Translations under genes and position numbers: made by a program
Source of the DNA: UBA8401 sp041665525
Lineage (GTDB): Bacteria; Bacteroidota; Ignavibacteria; UBA10030; UBA8401
Length of the DNA stretch: 64,000 nt
Reading direction: 5' to 3'
Assembly: GCA_041665525.1 (NCBI GenBank)
Contig: JBAYIS010000003.1
Location: 62,001 to 126,000 of the forward strand
Notes under the pieces: generated by a model
Told to the model about the DNA's origin: nothing
Databases searched by the model: none
What the model saw: the letters and a program-made list of their open reading frames with translations, nothing else
Shown: piece by piece, positions 63,218 to 64,000 of the stretch
Numbering within the stretch: position 1 is the stretch's first letter
How the letters are laid out: each line of letters starts with the position of its first letter

Positions 63218-64000
63218 TTATCGTTGAAATTCCGCCAGTTTGATGCACGCATCATTCTGAACTTTTTCTGCTTTTGGTGTTTCGACCGTATAATGATTTA
63301 CCATCATCGAAAATGCAAACATCTCACCATCTCTGCTGGTAACATAGCCGGACAGCGTCCTCACAAAATCAATCATTCCGGTTTTGGCGCGGATATTCCC
63401 TTCCGCTTTTGTTCCTTTCATTCTGTTCTTCAAACTTCCGTCAATGCCGGCAATCGGAAATGTTTCATAATACGATTCAAAACCGTCATCATTATACATT
63501 CCGGCTAATACTGATACAACATCTGTCGGTGTCACAAGGTTTTTCCGTGAAAGACCGGATCCGTCCGCCATTCTCATCATCGATGTATCAACTCCCCACA
63601 GAGCAAATAGCGGAAATGAAACCGCCCGGCCGTTGCCTGCCGAACCAAGTCCGAATTTCTCAAATCCCAATGTCCGGAACACATTCTCCGCATAGAGATT
63701 CTGACTTGATTTATTGATGACACCAATAATCGCTGAAGTCGGGACCGATGTATACGATGCAAGTTGAATCGCTCTGTCATACCGTATGGTATCTTTTAAT
63801 TCATCACAATCGAGTGGATGGCCATCAATCCGGATCCCTTTTGTCTCCAAGACTTCTTTTAATACACTCACTGTATAGAGCGTCGGATTTTCAACGGATA
63901 CAGATTCTTTATGCTCATTTTTGCCAGCTGGAATTGATCCACGCACGTACACGGTATTGGTCCCTCGAGCACGGAAAAAATTTATCTCCGCCGAAGTATC
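63218..64000 (-). CDS. dacB: D-alanyl-D-alanine carboxypeptidase/endopeptidase (PBP4/DacB type), 5' end outside window
   Basis: The frame is open to the right edge, so the N-terminal part with the SxxK nucleophile is missing; about 260 C-terminal residues are seen. The second motif SxN is in KSSQNLYAENVF, followed by ADGSGLSRKNLVTP, typical of class C PBP4, and the third motif KTG is in IRAKTGMIDF. It cuts D-Ala-D-Ala ends or cross-links in peptidoglycan. It lies 88 bases upstream of lysS on the same strand. Confidence 0.93.
   Translation of the reverse strand, partial: DTSAEINFFRARGTNTVYVRGSIPAGKNEHKESVSVENPTLYTVSVLKEVLETKGIRIDGHPLDCDELKDTIRYDRAIQLASYTSVPTSAIIGVINKSSQNLYAENVFRTLGFEKFGLGSAGNGRAVSFPLFALWGVDTSMMRMADGSGLSRKNLVTPTDVVSVLAGMYNDDGFESYYETFPIAGIDGSLKNRMKGTKAEGNIRAKTGMIDFVRTLSGYVTSRDGEMFAFSMMVNHYTVETPKAEKVQNDACIKLAEFQR

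Overview
The window looks like chromosomal DNA from a Gram-negative bacterium of the Bacteroidota/Chlorobiota group, most like the Ignavibacteria. This is an inference from gene content: outer-membrane beta-barrels ending in Phe, a TonB receptor paired with a DUF4249 lipoprotein, a folP-cdaA pair, an HPr kinase beside a short ribosome-hibernation factor, a bacterial deoxyhypusine-synthase homologue and multi-PAS DegS-type kinases. GC is moderate and genes are densely packed, often with overlapping stop and start codons. All but three protein genes are on the minus strand. No gap reaches 300 bases. There is no phage, insertion sequence or CRISPR array.

Region 1 (1-2980): a NarL/FixJ response regulator, cut by the window edge, follows a four-PAS membrane histidine kinase. 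Region 2 (3162-21290): an 18-kb apparent operon, read right to left. It starts with an 85-aa BldC/excisionase-type DNA-binding protein. Then come a 1789-aa exported protein of about eleven DUF11 repeats, a previously unlisted 19-codon micro-ORF with a strong ribosome site, a ~590-aa DUF11 protein, a 2473-aa protein combining DUF11, Ig-like and two OmpA peptidoglycan-binding domains, and a 1016-aa outer-membrane barrel. It reads as a self-contained cell-surface assembly with its own regulator and is the best candidate here for an undescribed system.

Region 3 (21582-28586): an AT-rich membrane-anchored protein of unknown function, a tRNA-Ser(UGA), and two paralogous plus-strand membrane proteins. 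These resemble ZIP metal transporters with a cyclic-nucleotide-binding domain inserted in the TM3-TM4 loop. Between the paralogues lie paaZ and an enoyl-CoA hydratase gene. Region 4 (28651-33143): the remaining phenylacetate genes, paaABCD-paaJ-paaY, form one operon. With paaZ and the hydratase they cover ring epoxidation, ring opening and the final thiolysis. paaE, paaK and a recognisable paaH are not in the window.

Region 5 (33239-42044): prfC and a tightly coupled run folP-cdaA-glycosyltransferase-pcm-TonB receptor-DUF4249-miaA. Region 6 (42152-49963): a deoxyhypusine-synthase-like gene, an SMR exporter, and the coupled run Omp85-holB-metG-hldD. Region 7 (50042-57242): a long minus-strand run with a PilZ-sized unknown protein, ybeY, DUF494, topA, xerC-like recombinase, hpf, hprK, an M23 peptidase and a small acidic DUF2795 protein. 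Region 8 (57390-64000): lysS, an S41 processing protease, a DUF3108 protein, a gamma-carbonic-anhydrase-like protein, an MBL-fold hydrolase, and the 3' part of a PBP4-type carboxypeptidase cut by the right edge. Start codons were moved inward from the longest frame where the family N-terminus, a ribosome site or an upstream terminator argued for it.
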